This document shows positions 8,752 through 17,907 of a stretch of 64,000 nt of DNA, one piece after another. Both the position numbers and the translations under genes were made by a program. The notes under the pieces were generated by a model that searched no databases, had not been told where the DNA came from, and saw only the letters and a list, made by a program, of their open reading frames with translations. Source of the stretch: an uncultured delta proteobacterium (GTDB lineage: Bacteria; Myxococcota_A; Polyangia; Polyangiales; Polyangiaceae); contig CAITIQ010000444.1 in the NCBI GenBank assembly GCA_903892415.1, positions 62,001-126,000 on the forward strand, written 5' to 3'. Position 1 is the first letter of the stretch; each line of letters begins with the position of its first letter.

Positions 8752-9618
8752 ATGTCGAACCTCGAAACCTCGGAGGTCGGGGTTCTTTACATCGTCGCGA
8801 CGCCGATCGGGAACCTCGAGGATCTGAGCCTGCGTGCGCGCAACGTGCTCGGTAGCGTTGCCTTCGTAGCGGCGGAGGACACGCGACGTTCACGCATTTT
8901 GCTGAACCACGTTGGTCACCCCGAGAAGCCGATTCGTAGGCTGGACGCCAACTCGACCGAGGAGCAAGTGGAGTCGCTGCTGGGCGAGGTCACGGTGGGC
9001 GGCTCGTTGGCCGTCGTTACCGATGCCGGTACGCCCTCGGTGAGCGATCCCGGCGCCCTGGTGGTGCGCGTCGCGCGGGCACGAGGTTGGAAGGTGGTCC
9101 CTATTCCGGGCGCCAGCGCGGTGGTCACGGCGCTTTCGGCCTCCGGCTACGCGACTTCTGCCTTCCTCTTTCTTGGATTTTTGCCGCGCGGCGGCAACGA
9201 ACGCGCACAGTCGCTGAGCCGCATCGCGCAGACCCAAGAGGCGATCATCCTCTTTGAGGCTCCTCCGCGCATGGCGGAAACCCTTCTGGATCTTGCGCGA
9301 ATTCAGCCGCTTAGGCGTGCGCTGATCGGACGTGAGCTGACCAAGCTGCACGAGGAGCTGAGTGAAGGGCCGCTGGGTGAGCTCGCCGAATCGCTCGCAA
9401 AAAAGGAGTGGCTGGGCGAACTTACCGTGGTGCTGGAGCCCTATTCGCTGGAGCGCGGCCAGCTTGATGAGCAGGCCGTGACCGAGCTCGTGGACCGCGC
9501 CCTAGCGAGCGGACTGCGCGCCCGGGACGTGGCAGAGCGGCTGACGGTGGAGACCGGCTGGGCGAAGCGGGATCTCTATCAATTGACCCTCGGTCGCAAA
9601 AACCTGCCTCGCCGCTGA
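8752..9618 (+). CDS. rsmI: 16S rRNA (cytidine-1402-2'-O)-methyltransferase
   Basis: RsmI 2'-O-methylates C1402 of 16S rRNA using SAM. The 288-residue product has the tetrapyrrole-methylase fold signatures: LYIVATPIGNLEDLS near the N-terminus, AEDTRRSR, VTDAGTPSVSDPG, VPIPGASA, and FEAPPRM. Length and order of motifs are normal. It starts 12 bases after the sigma factor stop and is probably co-transcribed with it, which may link rRNA methylation to that gene's expression. Confidence 0.97.
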   Translation: MSNLETSEVGVLYIVATPIGNLEDLSLRARNVLGSVAFVAAEDTRRSRILLNHVGHPEKPIRRLDANSTEEQVESLLGEVTVGGSLAVVTDAGTPSVSDPGALVVRVARARGWKVVPIPGASAVVTALSASGYATSAFLFLGFLPRGGNERAQSLSRIAQTQEAIILFEAPPRMAETLLDLARIQPLRRALIGRELTKLHEELSEGPLGELAESLAKKEWLGELTVVLEPYSLERGQLDEQAVTELVDRALASGLRARDVAERLTVETGWAKRDLYQLTLGRKNLPRR

Positions 9619-9644
9619 TCCTTCCCGGACCTGCTCATGCAAGG

Positions 9645-9650
9645 TAACCT
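9645..9650 (+). promoter_or_regulatory. Candidate -10 element of leaderless transcript
   Basis: TAACCT ends six bases before the ATG at 9657, which has no usable Shine-Dalgarno sequence. It fits the leaderless pattern described in the findings. Confidence 0.4.
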
Positions 9651-9656
9651 TAGGGC

Positions 9657-11336
9657 ATGCTGGGTAGGAGTCATTGGGGTGCTTGGCTCTTGGTGGGGCT
9701 CCTCGCGAACACGGGCTGCATTGGTGAAATCGGCGATCAGCGTTCCACTGGCGAGGTCCCCGATGATCCGCCGACGGAGCCGAGCTTCGTTCCGGCCGAA
9801 GCAACGCTGCATCGACTGACGGCGAAGCAACTGCAGAACAGCTGGCTGGATCTATTCGGTGAGCCGCTCGTGCTGCCTGCTGATCTGCCCGGCGATGATC
9901 GGCTTTACGGCTTTTCATCGATTGCTGCGTCGAGCACCACCATCGCGCCGATCGACGCGGAGAAGTACGAGCAAGCGAGCTACGCCGTGCTCGATCAAGT
10001 TTGGAGCGATCCGGCACGGCGCACGGCGTTGCTCGGCTGTGATGAGGCCAGCCTGGATGAAGCCTGTTTGCGGCCGTTTCTCGAGGATTTTTTGGAGCAG
10101 GCGTGGCGCAGGCCAGCGGCAACGGAGGAGGTCACGCAGCTGCTTTCGCTGATGACGGCCATCGGCTCCGACCTCGGTGACCCCGTCGCGGGCGTCAAAT
10201 TCGGATTGGCGGCGGTGCTTCAATCTCCCAACTTTCTGTTTAGGGTGGAGGTTGGAGAGCAAGACCCAACCAACGCAAAGCTGTTGCGCTTCACCCATTG
10301 GGAAATGGCCAGTCGGCTTTCGTTCCTGCTCGCTGATTCCCCGCCGGATGAAGAGCTAAGGGAGGCCGCCCGTCAGGGTGATCTTCAGGATCCGCAACGA
10401 GTCGAAGAAGAGGCGCGCAGGCTGCTCGCGTTGCCGCGCGCCAAAGAGGCGCTCACCCGCTTCTTCCGCGACTTCATGAACGTCTCGGCGCTCGATACGG
10501 TGGACAAGAGCGCAGAGGCCTTCCCGCAGTTCTCGGCGACGATGGCCGCCTCGATGCGCAGCGAGATGGAGCAAATCTTCCAAGCGGTCGCCTTCGATCA
10601 AACGGCGGACTTCCGCTCGGTCTTCTCGACGCGAGAGACGTTCCTCAACGAGGAGCTGGCCAACCTCTACGGTGTTGAATGGACGGGTGCACAAGACTTT
10701 GTGCCGGTGACCCTGGCTGCCGACTCTACTCGCGCTGGTCTGCTAACCACACCCGGCTTCCTCGCGCTGAACGCCCATGAAACGCAGACGTCGCCGACGC
10801 ATCGCGGTCGCTTCGTGCGCATCAACCTTTTGTGCGAGGACATTCCGCCGCCGCCGCCCGGAGTTTCGACTTCGCTCCCGGAGCCGGAGCCCGGCCAACC
10901 GCTGCAAACCCTACGCGAGCGGCTCGCGCAGCACCGGGATGATCCAGCCTGCGCGGCTTGTCACGATCAGATGGATCCCATCGGCTTTGCCTTCGAGCAG
11001 TTCGACGCCATCGGTCGTTATCGCACCGTCGATGAGAACGGTCTCACGCTGGACGTTGCGACCGAGGTCAACGGTGTTCCCCTCACTGGCGCGGTGGAAA
11101 TGGCCGCCTACATCGCGGAGCTACCGCAGGCTTCGGCCTGCATTGCACGCCGCTTTTACGAGCACGCCGGCGCTCACCTCGCGACAGAAGGAGAGGCCAC
11201 ACAAGTGCAGACGGTGGTGGACGACTTCGTCGCCAGTGACTTCGCGTTTCAATCGCTGGTCGTCTCGCTGGTGACCAACGATGGATTCCGCTACGCGACC
11301 GCACAGGCTGCAGAAACCACGGAGCAGGGCCAATGA
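9657..11336 (+). CDS. DUF1592/DUF1588/DUF1585 family exported protein with CxxCH motif
   Basis: A 559-residue protein with an N-terminal signal ending at a cysteine (NTGC), so it is probably surface or periplasmic. Domain order matches the family best known from planctomycetes: DUF1587-like start (LHRLTAKQLQNSWLDLFG), DUF1595, DUF1592 (FTHWEMASRLSFLLADSPPD, then TRETFLNEELANLYG), DUF1588 with CAACH near residue 431 (a possible c-type haem site), and DUF1585 at the end. It overlaps the following DUF1552 gene by ATGA. The pair is usually found together; its biochemical role is not established. Confidence 0.92.
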   Translation: MLGRSHWGAWLLVGLLANTGCIGEIGDQRSTGEVPDDPPTEPSFVPAEATLHRLTAKQLQNSWLDLFGEPLVLPADLPGDDRLYGFSSIAASSTTIAPIDAEKYEQASYAVLDQVWSDPARRTALLGCDEASLDEACLRPFLEDFLEQAWRRPAATEEVTQLLSLMTAIGSDLGDPVAGVKFGLAAVLQSPNFLFRVEVGEQDPTNAKLLRFTHWEMASRLSFLLADSPPDEELREAARQGDLQDPQRVEEEARRLLALPRAKEALTRFFRDFMNVSALDTVDKSAEAFPQFSATMAASMRSEMEQIFQAVAFDQTADFRSVFSTRETFLNEELANLYGVEWTGAQDFVPVTLAADSTRAGLLTTPGFLALNAHETQTSPTHRGRFVRINLLCEDIPPPPPGVSTSLPEPEPGQPLQTLRERLAQHRDDPACAACHDQMDPIGFAFEQFDAIGRYRTVDENGLTLDVATEVNGVPLTGAVEMAAYIAELPQASACIARRFYEHAGAHLATEGEATQVQTVVDDFVASDFAFQSLVVSLVTNDGFRYATAQAAETTEQGQ

Positions 11337-12697
11337 GCATCCAGCGCATGAACCGAAGTCAAGGTTCGCGGCGCCTCTTTCTGCGCGGGCTCGCGGCTGG
11401 GGCCACCGTCACCGTGGGTCTGCCGCTGTTCGACTTCATGCTCAACGACCACGGCGAAGCCTTCGCCGATGGTGAGGCGCTACCCACGCGCTTTGGGCTT
11501 TGGTTCTTCGGCAACGGCGTGCACTTGCCGAGCTGGACACCGAGCAACGTTGGAACGAACTGGGAGGTCCCCGCGGACTTCGGCCTCGCGTCGCTCTTGC
11601 CTTTGCGCGAGTACGTCAGCGTGATCAGCGGGCTCGACGTGAAGACCCCGCGGCACGCGCATCACTCCGGGATGTCGGCCGTCAACAGTGGTGGCCCGCA
11701 TCTCAAAGTGGATGACGTTCGCGACACCATCGTATCGACCTTCAAATACCCATCGATCGATCAGATCGCGGCGGCGCACTACCAGACGGTTTCCCCGACG
11801 CCCTACCGCTCGCTGGAAGCCGCGGTCACCAAGTTCCGCGGTACCGATGAGGGCACCAGCTTCCAGTACCTCTCACACAACGGCAGCCTCGCCGGCGAGA
11901 CCAACGTCAACCCATCGGAGGAGTCACCGCACGCGCTGTTTGATCGCTTGTTCAACCAAGGCACCGCTGAACCGCTGGTGCTCTCGGCGCGGGCCAGCGT
12001 GCTCAACGCCGTCTCCGGGCAGATCGCCTCGCTCTCGCCCAAGCTAGGCGCCAAAGATCGACAGCGGCTGGACCAACATCTTTCGAGCATCTCCGACCTC
12101 GAGGCGCGTTTGAAGGCGCCGATCGCCGAGTGCACCAAACCCGGTGATCCCGGGGACTATCCCGATGAGGCTGGTATCGAGTTCATGGAGGAGAAGAACC
12201 GCGCGATGAGCGATCTGATTGCGCTCGCCCTCGCCTGCGGGCTCACGCGAACGTTCTCGCTCATGTTCTCCACGGCCGGCAGCGGCGCCGTCTTTTGGAT
12301 GGTCGGCTCTACCGACGGTCAGCACTACATGAACCACACCGAGCCGGCGCCTTACTCGAAGCAGCGGGACGCGGTGAAGTTCACCATGTCGCAGCTGGCC
12401 TACTTCCTCGAGAAGCTGCGTACGACCCAGGAAGGCGCGGCCAACTTGCTCGACAACAGCTCAATCCTGGTGACGACCGAACACACCGAGGGCTGGACTC
12501 ACTCGCAGGACAACATGCCGATGCTCTTGTGCGGCAAAGGCGGCGGAAGGCTACGCGGCAACGTTCATTACAACGGCGGTGGTGGCAACACGACCCGCGC
12601 GCTGCTCACCGCCCTACGCGGTGGTGGCCTGCCGATCAGCGAGTTCGGGTATGAAGAGGGCTTCAGCAACGAACCGATCAGCGAGCTCGAGGTCTGA
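11333..12697 (+). CDS. DUF1552 family protein with Tat-type signal
   Basis: A 454-residue protein whose N-terminus has a twin-arginine signal (SRRLFLRG followed by a hydrophobic stretch), so it is probably exported folded, perhaps with a cofactor. The body matches DUF1552: RFGLWFFGNGVHLPSW, a HAHHSGMSAVNSGG segment with clustered histidines, and DNMPMLLCGKGGG near the end. Translation is coupled to the DUF1592 protein (ATGA, 11333-11336), so the two probably act together outside the cytoplasm. Function unknown. Confidence 0.92.
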   Translation: MSIQRMNRSQGSRRLFLRGLAAGATVTVGLPLFDFMLNDHGEAFADGEALPTRFGLWFFGNGVHLPSWTPSNVGTNWEVPADFGLASLLPLREYVSVISGLDVKTPRHAHHSGMSAVNSGGPHLKVDDVRDTIVSTFKYPSIDQIAAAHYQTVSPTPYRSLEAAVTKFRGTDEGTSFQYLSHNGSLAGETNVNPSEESPHALFDRLFNQGTAEPLVLSARASVLNAVSGQIASLSPKLGAKDRQRLDQHLSSISDLEARLKAPIAECTKPGDPGDYPDEAGIEFMEEKNRAMSDLIALALACGLTRTFSLMFSTAGSGAVFWMVGSTDGQHYMNHTEPAPYSKQRDAVKFTMSQLAYFLEKLRTTQEGAANLLDNSSILVTTEHTEGWTHSQDNMPMLLCGKGGGRLRGNVHYNGGGGNTTRALLTALRGGGLPISEFGYEEGFSNEPISELEV

Positions 12698-12702
12698 ACC
12701 CC

Positions 12703-12728
12703 AGCTCTGAGCCCGAGCTCTGAGCCCC
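12703..12728. repeat. 13-bp tandem duplication after stop codon
   Basis: Two adjacent 13-base units (AGCTCTGAGCCC plus G or C) at 12703-12715 and 12716-12728, beginning five bases after the stop of the DUF1552 gene. One of several short tandem duplications immediately 3' of genes here. Confidence 0.8.
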
Positions 12729-12737
12729 AAAGCAGCG

Positions 12738-12769
12738 CGGGCCGGTCAGCTTGAAAGCTGATCGGCCCG
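12738..12769. terminator. Hairpin between convergent genes
   Basis: A 13-bp stem with one G-T wobble (CGGGCCGGTCAGC with GCTGATCGGCCCG) and a TTGAAA loop. There is no T-tract, but its position between the convergent DUF1552 and DHH genes suits a bidirectional terminator. Confidence 0.7.
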
Positions 12770-12793
12770 AAGCGTTAGCGTGCGTGCCGTCTG

Positions 12794-13927
12794 TCAGAAC
12801 TCGCGCGAAAAGCGGCTGCTCGTCTCTTCGTGGTGGTGACCGTTGGTGTCGGGGTGCTGGCGCTCGTATTCACGCTCGATCTCCGGGACGACCTTGGCCA
12901 GACGCGACCGAACGATCTGATCGACGATGTTCCACAAGGCCTCGCGATCTTCACTCTCCGCGAGCACGCCGAGCGGGATCTGGAAGCCGCCCTTGTCGGC
13001 GCGACCGCCGCCGTACGGCTTGCCCGAGCGGTCTTTGCCGAAGACGGTGGTGAGGAAGGTGGCTGGCTCGACGCTGGGGCTGTCAGTGCGCAGCGAACCG
13101 TCGATGCGATCCTCGACGATGCCGAAGACAAGCACGGTATCGAGATCTTCACGCTGGAGGATGAAGTCCGACGTGGTTGCGATGGCGTCCCGATCACCGA
13201 GCGTCACGAACCCCACGCCAGCGACGGCAAAGTCACGAACGACGACCATGTTCTCGAGCGCACGCCCGAGCACGGTCATGCCCGAGGCCGAATACACGCG
13301 TCGGCTGACGCGCTTGAGCACGTCCGAGTCCGTGAAGCGCCGCACGTACGCGGCGGCTGCGAAGTCCGCAGCGGTTGCGAGCTGGAAGTCGTTGGTGTCG
13401 GTTTGGATGCCGAAGAGCAGCGCCGTAGCGACGCGCGATGCGCCCATGATGCTCTCGAGCGGGGCGAGGCCGTGAGCCATGTACTCGGCGTAGATGGACG
13501 AGCTTGCGCCCATGTGCGGACGAATGTCCACGAAGGCGCAGTCCACCTCAGCGGCCTTGTGATGGTCCACCACCGAGAACAACTTCAAGTCAGCCGGTAG
13601 ATCGATCGTCGACTCGGCGGTCGATGTGTCTACCAGCGACAAGTATTTGAACGGCGCGAGATCATCTGCGGATTGAACCTGCAGCATGTCGATGTTGAGC
13701 AGCTTCACCATCGCGCGGTTCTGCCGGTGAGACACCGGCTGAACATTGGCGATGGTGCAAGGAACGCCCAGCTCCTGACAGATCCTTTGGTGAGCGAGCG
13801 CGCTCCCGAGGGCATCCGGATCGGGGTGACCTGTGATCAGAACGACCACGGGTGACCCGGCAATTGACTTCAGTGCATCCTCGAGGCCCTGACGCGGGGC
13901 GATTGTACCCATGAGCGTTGCGACCAT
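12794..13927 (-). CDS. DHH/DHHA1 phosphoesterase (NrnA/RecJ-like)
   Basis: The conserved core begins in GLEDALKSIAGSPVVVLITG, so I placed the start at the ATG 13925-13927 (377 residues; ATG at 13912 is an alternative) although the frame is open to 14068. Motifs: GHPDPDALGSA (motif I), SLVDTS, the DHH signature VVDHHKAAE, and a DHHA1 domain ending in GGGRADKGGFQ. Such proteins degrade nanoRNA or hydrolyse 3'-phosphoadenosine phosphate or cyclic dinucleotides, using Mn2+. Which substrate applies here cannot be told from sequence. The C-terminus is histidine-rich (NGHHHEE). It is divergent from the hydrolase at 14034. Confidence 0.9.
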   Translation of the reverse strand: MVATLMGTIAPRQGLEDALKSIAGSPVVVLITGHPDPDALGSALAHQRICQELGVPCTIANVQPVSHRQNRAMVKLLNIDMLQVQSADDLAPFKYLSLVDTSTAESTIDLPADLKLFSVVDHHKAAEVDCAFVDIRPHMGASSSIYAEYMAHGLAPLESIMGASRVATALLFGIQTDTNDFQLATAADFAAAAYVRRFTDSDVLKRVSRRVYSASGMTVLGRALENMVVVRDFAVAGVGFVTLGDRDAIATTSDFILQREDLDTVLVFGIVEDRIDGSLRTDSPSVEPATFLTTVFGKDRSGKPYGGGRADKGGFQIPLGVLAESEDREALWNIVDQIVRSRLAKVVPEIEREYERQHPDTNGHHHEETSSRFSREF

Positions 13928-14033
13928 ACCACGGTCGCGCGGGCCACGGAGCAGCGCTTTGACACCAGGCCTCCAATGTTCAGGTGCAAGACGCTTGCCA
14001 CGAGCCTTGCTTGCGCTTACGTGCCCAGCTCGC

Positions 14034-14930
14034 ATGACTCGCGCCCCCATTGTCACCGTGGTCTCCAATCCGGGACCGATCGAGGCTGCATGGCTCGCGC
14101 GCTTCGCTGACGTGGTTCAGATCCGGCGCAGAATCGTTGGTGCGATTTCGCTGCGTAGCTTGGAAACCAAAGCTCACGAGAAGAAGCCAACCGTGCTTTT
14201 GGTGCACGGACGCGGACATGCGGCGAGCCTGTGGCTTCCAATCATGCGTGCGCTCGAGGAAAGGTTTCACCTCGTTGCGGTGGACGTACCTGGCTTCGGA
14301 CACTCGGCGTGGCTTCCTCCGAAAGCGCCGAGCCAAGCGGACGCGTTGGCCGCATTTGCGGCGCCGATCGCGGAACTCGCGGACGAGCTCGCCGCGGTCG
14401 CCGTCGTCGGGCATTCGCTCGGCGGGCTGATCGCGCTGGAGCACGCGTTGCGCCGTCCCGCAGCGCTCAAAGCGTTGGTGCTGATCGGGGCGATGGGACT
14501 CTCGCCGTATATCTCGCTGCAAGCGAGGCTCTACTTGCAAGCTGGTCCGGAGAGGCTCGCGCGGATCAAAGAGCTGTTTGGTTCGAGCGCGCCCTCAACG
14601 GATGCGCTCAGCGCAGAGCTGCTCGCGGTGCGTCGTGAACTCGCGCTGGCCAAAGGTGGGGCACGAGCCAAAGGCGCGTTCGACCGATTGGTCCCGTTGC
14701 GGGGAGATTGCGTCTCGCGTGAACACGCGCTGCAGAGCGTCAGCGCAAAGACGCTGCTGCTCTGGGGTGAGCGCGATGAAGCCTTCCCGCTACCGATCGC
14801 CATGAAAGCCAAGGGCTTGCTGCCTTCGGCGGAGCTGTGCGTGTTGCCCGCCGCTCACTCTCCTCAGATCGAAATGCCGCTTCGCGTTGCCGCTGAACTC
14901 TCACGTTTTCTCTCCAACACGCTGGGCTGA
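14034..14930 (+). CDS. Alpha/beta hydrolase
   Basis: A 298-residue alpha/beta-hydrolase: oxyanion region LLVHGRGHAASLWLP, nucleophile elbow GHSLGG, acid in LLWGERDEAFPL and catalytic histidine in PAAHSPQIE, so the triad Ser-Asp-His is complete. The ORF runs upstream to 13911, but that part would overlap the divergent DHH gene and is arginine-rich shadow sequence; the ATG at 14034 gives a normal length. No signal peptide. Substrate unknown. Confidence 0.85.
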   Translation: MTRAPIVTVVSNPGPIEAAWLARFADVVQIRRRIVGAISLRSLETKAHEKKPTVLLVHGRGHAASLWLPIMRALEERFHLVAVDVPGFGHSAWLPPKAPSQADALAAFAAPIAELADELAAVAVVGHSLGGLIALEHALRRPAALKALVLIGAMGLSPYISLQARLYLQAGPERLARIKELFGSSAPSTDALSAELLAVRRELALAKGGARAKGAFDRLVPLRGDCVSREHALQSVSAKTLLLWGERDEAFPLPIAMKAKGLLPSAELCVLPAAHSPQIEMPLRVAAELSRFLSNTLG

Positions 14931-14956
14931 GCCGGCGGTAAACAAGGTCACGAACC

Positions 14957-16072
14957 ATGGGTCGCATTCAACTTCTCTCGATTCCCGAACGCCTCGACGC
15001 CTACGCGGACATCACTGGCCAAGGTGTAGTCATGGCCTTCGTCGACATCGGCTTCTACCCGCACCCCGACCTGATGCGGCCTGCTCGACGCATTCGCGCC
15101 TATGGCGACGCCACCCGCGACGTACCCGACGGCAACGAGTTCTTCTCACCGCAGCCCTACGGTTGGCACGGGACGATGACGGCCTGCGCAGCGGCGGGCA
15201 ACGGCTACCGCTCTGGCGGTAGTTACCGCGGTATCGCCAGCGACGCCGAGGTCGTGCTGATCAAGGCCGGGATCGGCAACGGGCGCGTGATCGGTGAACA
15301 CGTTGCCCACGCGATCCGCTTCCCGCTGCGACACCCGCAGCTCAACATCCGTGTGCTCAACATCTCGCTCGGGGTGAACCAGGACGATCCTCACTACGCA
15401 GCGGTGGAGCAAGCAGTGGAGGAGCTGGTCGCTGCTGGCGTGACCGTGTTCGCAGCCGCTGGAAATACGCCTGGGCGCAAAGTTGGAGCACCAGGCTCGG
15501 TGCCGCAAGCCATCACCGTGGGCGGTCAACACGACCGCTTCTCCCCCGACAGCGACGGTGAACTCGAGAAGATTTGGCCCTCGAGTCACGGCTCGCACCG
15601 AGCCGGCGTTCAAAAGCCGGATCTTCTCGCTCCGGCGATCTGGGTGCCCGCGCCGATGCTGCCGGGCACGCTGACCATGCGCGAAGCGGCGCCGCTCTTT
15701 CAACTGCTCTCGGTGCTCGAAGAGCTCTCCGCGGAGCACGGCTTCAGCGAGCGCAACACGCTGTCTACGCCGACCGAACGCGAGTCGATCGCCGAGTTGA
15801 TGCGCGTGGTCGAGACCCGCATCCGCAAGCAGAAGTACATCTCACCCGAGTACCAACACGTGGACGGGACCTCCTTTGCTGCGCCCATCGCGGCCAGCGT
15901 GGCCGCACAAATGTTGGAGGTCGCTCCACGCCTCACGCCAGCACAAATCAAGGAGGGCCTGTGTGAGACCGCTGAACCGATTGAAGGCATCGACCGTGCG
16001 GTTCAAGGTGCCGGCATCCTCCGTCCGCGGCAGGCCGTGGATTGGGCGCGCAAACGCGCTGGCGCTGCGTGA
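14957..16072 (+). CDS. Subtilase (S8 family) serine peptidase without signal peptide
   Basis: A 371-residue subtilisin-like protease. The catalytic triad is complete: Asp30 (AFVDIGF), His71 (GWHGTM) and Ser306 (DGTSFAAP), with oxyanion Asn170 (AAAGN). There is no signal peptide, propeptide or C-terminal sorting domain, and the mature fold starts at residue 1 or so, which suggests a cytoplasmic enzyme. An insertion of about 60 residues (about 235-295, helical and charged) sits before the serine motif. It starts 26 bases after the hydrolase stop, so the two may be co-transcribed. Confidence 0.92.
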   Translation: MGRIQLLSIPERLDAYADITGQGVVMAFVDIGFYPHPDLMRPARRIRAYGDATRDVPDGNEFFSPQPYGWHGTMTACAAAGNGYRSGGSYRGIASDAEVVLIKAGIGNGRVIGEHVAHAIRFPLRHPQLNIRVLNISLGVNQDDPHYAAVEQAVEELVAAGVTVFAAAGNTPGRKVGAPGSVPQAITVGGQHDRFSPDSDGELEKIWPSSHGSHRAGVQKPDLLAPAIWVPAPMLPGTLTMREAAPLFQLLSVLEELSAEHGFSERNTLSTPTERESIAELMRVVETRIRKQKYISPEYQHVDGTSFAAPIAASVAAQMLEVAPRLTPAQIKEGLCETAEPIEGIDRAVQGAGILRPRQAVDWARKRAGAA

Positions 16073-16106
16073 TCGCCGCCACCAGGTTGTGCTAGGAAGC
16101 GACGCC

Positions 16107-17225
16107 ATGCGGCGCAGCGTTCTTCCCTGGGTTCTTTGGTTCGGCTTGGGCTGCAGCGAGCCCGCAACCAAGACTGACGTCCTCGGCTCCGCGAAGCCGG
16201 AGAGTTCGGCGGGCGCCAAGTCGAAGGCGAACGCCAAGGTTGACGAGCAGACGGCGAAGCGTTTCGAGGCGCTGGCCTCGGAACTGGTTGAAGCCGGCTT
16301 CACCGACCCGCGGACCGTCAAGAAGCAAGACGAGGTCTTCCAAAAGGTCTTCGCCGATCCCGAGGTGTCCAAGGCCATGGGCACTCTGATCGAGCAACTG
16401 CTCTCGGACCGTGCGGTCAAACCGCACATGGACGAGATCTTGGCGGCGTCGCTCAAGAAGCCGAACGTGATGGCCGCATTGCAAAAGATCGCAGCTGGCG
16501 CCAAGGGGGAGGCTGAGATCTCCGAGCGCGTGGAGAAGCACGTTGAAGCGGCGATGGGCGCAGAGGCGGTGAACAAAGCGATCGAAGTGGGCGTGGCCTC
16601 GCTGATGGACGCCCCCGAAGTGGACTCGAAGTTTGGCGCCATCTTCGCCAACGCCGACGTATCCGGCATGGTGCAGTCGGCGATGGACGACCGTGACCTA
16701 GCCAAAGCCGAGGAGGACCTCGCGCAGAGCCTGGAGAAGGCGGAGGGCAGCGGGAAAACCGAGGCCTACCTCAGTGACTGGAAGACAGCAGCCAAGGCCG
16801 ATCCGGCGGTTAAGACGGCCGCTGCCGACTTCGCCGTCGCAGCCTTCGCGGGGCTTGCTGACGCTCTTGATCTGAAGAAGGTTCTTTCACAAGGGCTACA
16901 AAGCCCGCGTACCACCACCATTTTGGCAGCAGCCACGGCGGAGGCATTGGCCGAGCCGGAGGTCAAAGCAGCCGTCGTGGAGACGTTCGCCTCGTTGCTC
17001 GGGGACTCAAAAAACGTTCAGGCCATCGCGCAAAACGTCGACAAGATCTTGAAGCACCCGAAGTTCCAAGCCCGCATGAAGAGCGCGCTGATCGAGTTGC
17101 TCTCCAGCAAAGCGGGAGGCCTGGCACTGCAGTTGGCCATCCTCTCGGGGATGAAACGGCCAGAGGCCACAAAGGCGCTCAACGCCTTTCTGCTCACGGT
17201 GATGAAGGCCGCTCCGAAGGATTGA
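16107..17225 (+). CDS. Helical lipoprotein of unknown function
   Basis: A 372-residue product. The start is the ATG at 16107, where a signal ends in a lipobox-like GLGC; a TAGGAA box (16093-16098) ends eight bases upstream. The open frame upstream to 15876 overlaps the subtilase and is shadow. The mature part is Lys/Ala/Glu-rich and almost entirely helical with repeated amphipathic segments, somewhat like ARM/HEAT or apolipoprotein-type repeats, but I recognise no family. Probably anchored in an envelope membrane facing the periplasm. Confidence 0.82.
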   Translation: MRRSVLPWVLWFGLGCSEPATKTDVLGSAKPESSAGAKSKANAKVDEQTAKRFEALASELVEAGFTDPRTVKKQDEVFQKVFADPEVSKAMGTLIEQLLSDRAVKPHMDEILAASLKKPNVMAALQKIAAGAKGEAEISERVEKHVEAAMGAEAVNKAIEVGVASLMDAPEVDSKFGAIFANADVSGMVQSAMDDRDLAKAEEDLAQSLEKAEGSGKTEAYLSDWKTAAKADPAVKTAAADFAVAAFAGLADALDLKKVLSQGLQSPRTTTILAAATAEALAEPEVKAAVVETFASLLGDSKNVQAIAQNVDKILKHPKFQARMKSALIELLSSKAGGLALQLAILSGMKRPEATKALNAFLLTVMKAAPKD

Positions 17226-17226
17226 G

Positions 17227-17250
17227 GCTTGCTGCATCAATGCAGCAGGC
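17227..17250 (+). terminator. Hairpin downstream of lipoprotein gene
   Basis: GCTTGCTGCA pairs with TGCAGCAGGC (10 bp, one wobble) around a TCAA loop, starting two bases from the TGA stop of the lipoprotein gene (17223-17225). There is no T-tract; a terminator or mRNA 3'-end stabiliser. Confidence 0.6.
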
Positions 17251-17336
17251 GGCGGTGCTCATGCCGCTACGGTTACGTCTAGATAGCCCCTATCTGCGTC
17301 TTAACGTTAGGCACACCACGTGCTCAGCGTTACTGC

Positions 17337-17903
17337 ATGCGTGAATCGATCGCCTCAAGCAGCAGCTTCCCCTTCAATCTGCAACGCGTGCTCGGCCTTA
17401 CCGCTCTCACGCTCACCCTTGCAGTGCCTACAACTGCGCTCGCCGAGTCGGAGCGAGGAACCTTCTTCGTTCAGGCTGCGCCTGCCGGCGTCAGCATCTT
17501 CGCCGCTGATGGCGCAGGAACGGCTTCCTTTCATGGCGACCTCGACGTAGGCATCCACTTTGGTGCCGATCATGAGGGCGGCATGCTGGGCATTCATCAG
17601 GCCTTCTACGCTGGTGATCTCAACGCAGGAGCAACGCAACTTCGTGGGGGCTACGACATTGCCATCCCGCTCGGTGAGATGGAACTTACGCTCTCCCCTT
17701 TCGCCAAGCTGGGCATCGCCTACGGCTTCGAGGGTGGCGATCCGCTCTTCGCCGGTGGACTCGGGTTTGAAGGCCGATTCTTCCCGATCGAGAAGAATGG
17801 CTTCTTCGCGATGGCTCGTCCGTTGGACATCGACGTCTGGGCCAACGGAGACGTCGTCATCGTGCCAATCTCCTTCGCTGTCGGGGCTGGCTACGCGTTC
17901 TGA
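17337..17903 (+). CDS. Small exported beta-rich protein
   Basis: A 188-residue protein with a long signal peptide (cleavage likely after PTTALA, about residue 36). The mature part alternates polar and hydrophobic residues with many glycines and ends in aromatic YAF, as in small outer-membrane beta-barrels. No cysteines. No family recognised; outer-membrane location is inference from composition and the C-terminal phenylalanine. Confidence 0.7.
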   Translation: MRESIASSSSFPFNLQRVLGLTALTLTLAVPTTALAESERGTFFVQAAPAGVSIFAADGAGTASFHGDLDVGIHFGADHEGGMLGIHQAFYAGDLNAGATQLRGGYDIAIPLGEMELTLSPFAKLGIAYGFEGGDPLFAGGLGFEGRFFPIEKNGFFAMARPLDIDVWANGDVVIVPISFAVGAGYAF

Positions 17904-17907
17904 GCAG

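Noticed and set aside
13911..14033. Upstream extension of the hydrolase to 13911
   Set aside because: It overlaps the start of the divergent DHH gene and encodes Arg/Pro-rich shadow sequence; ATG 14034 gives a normal length.
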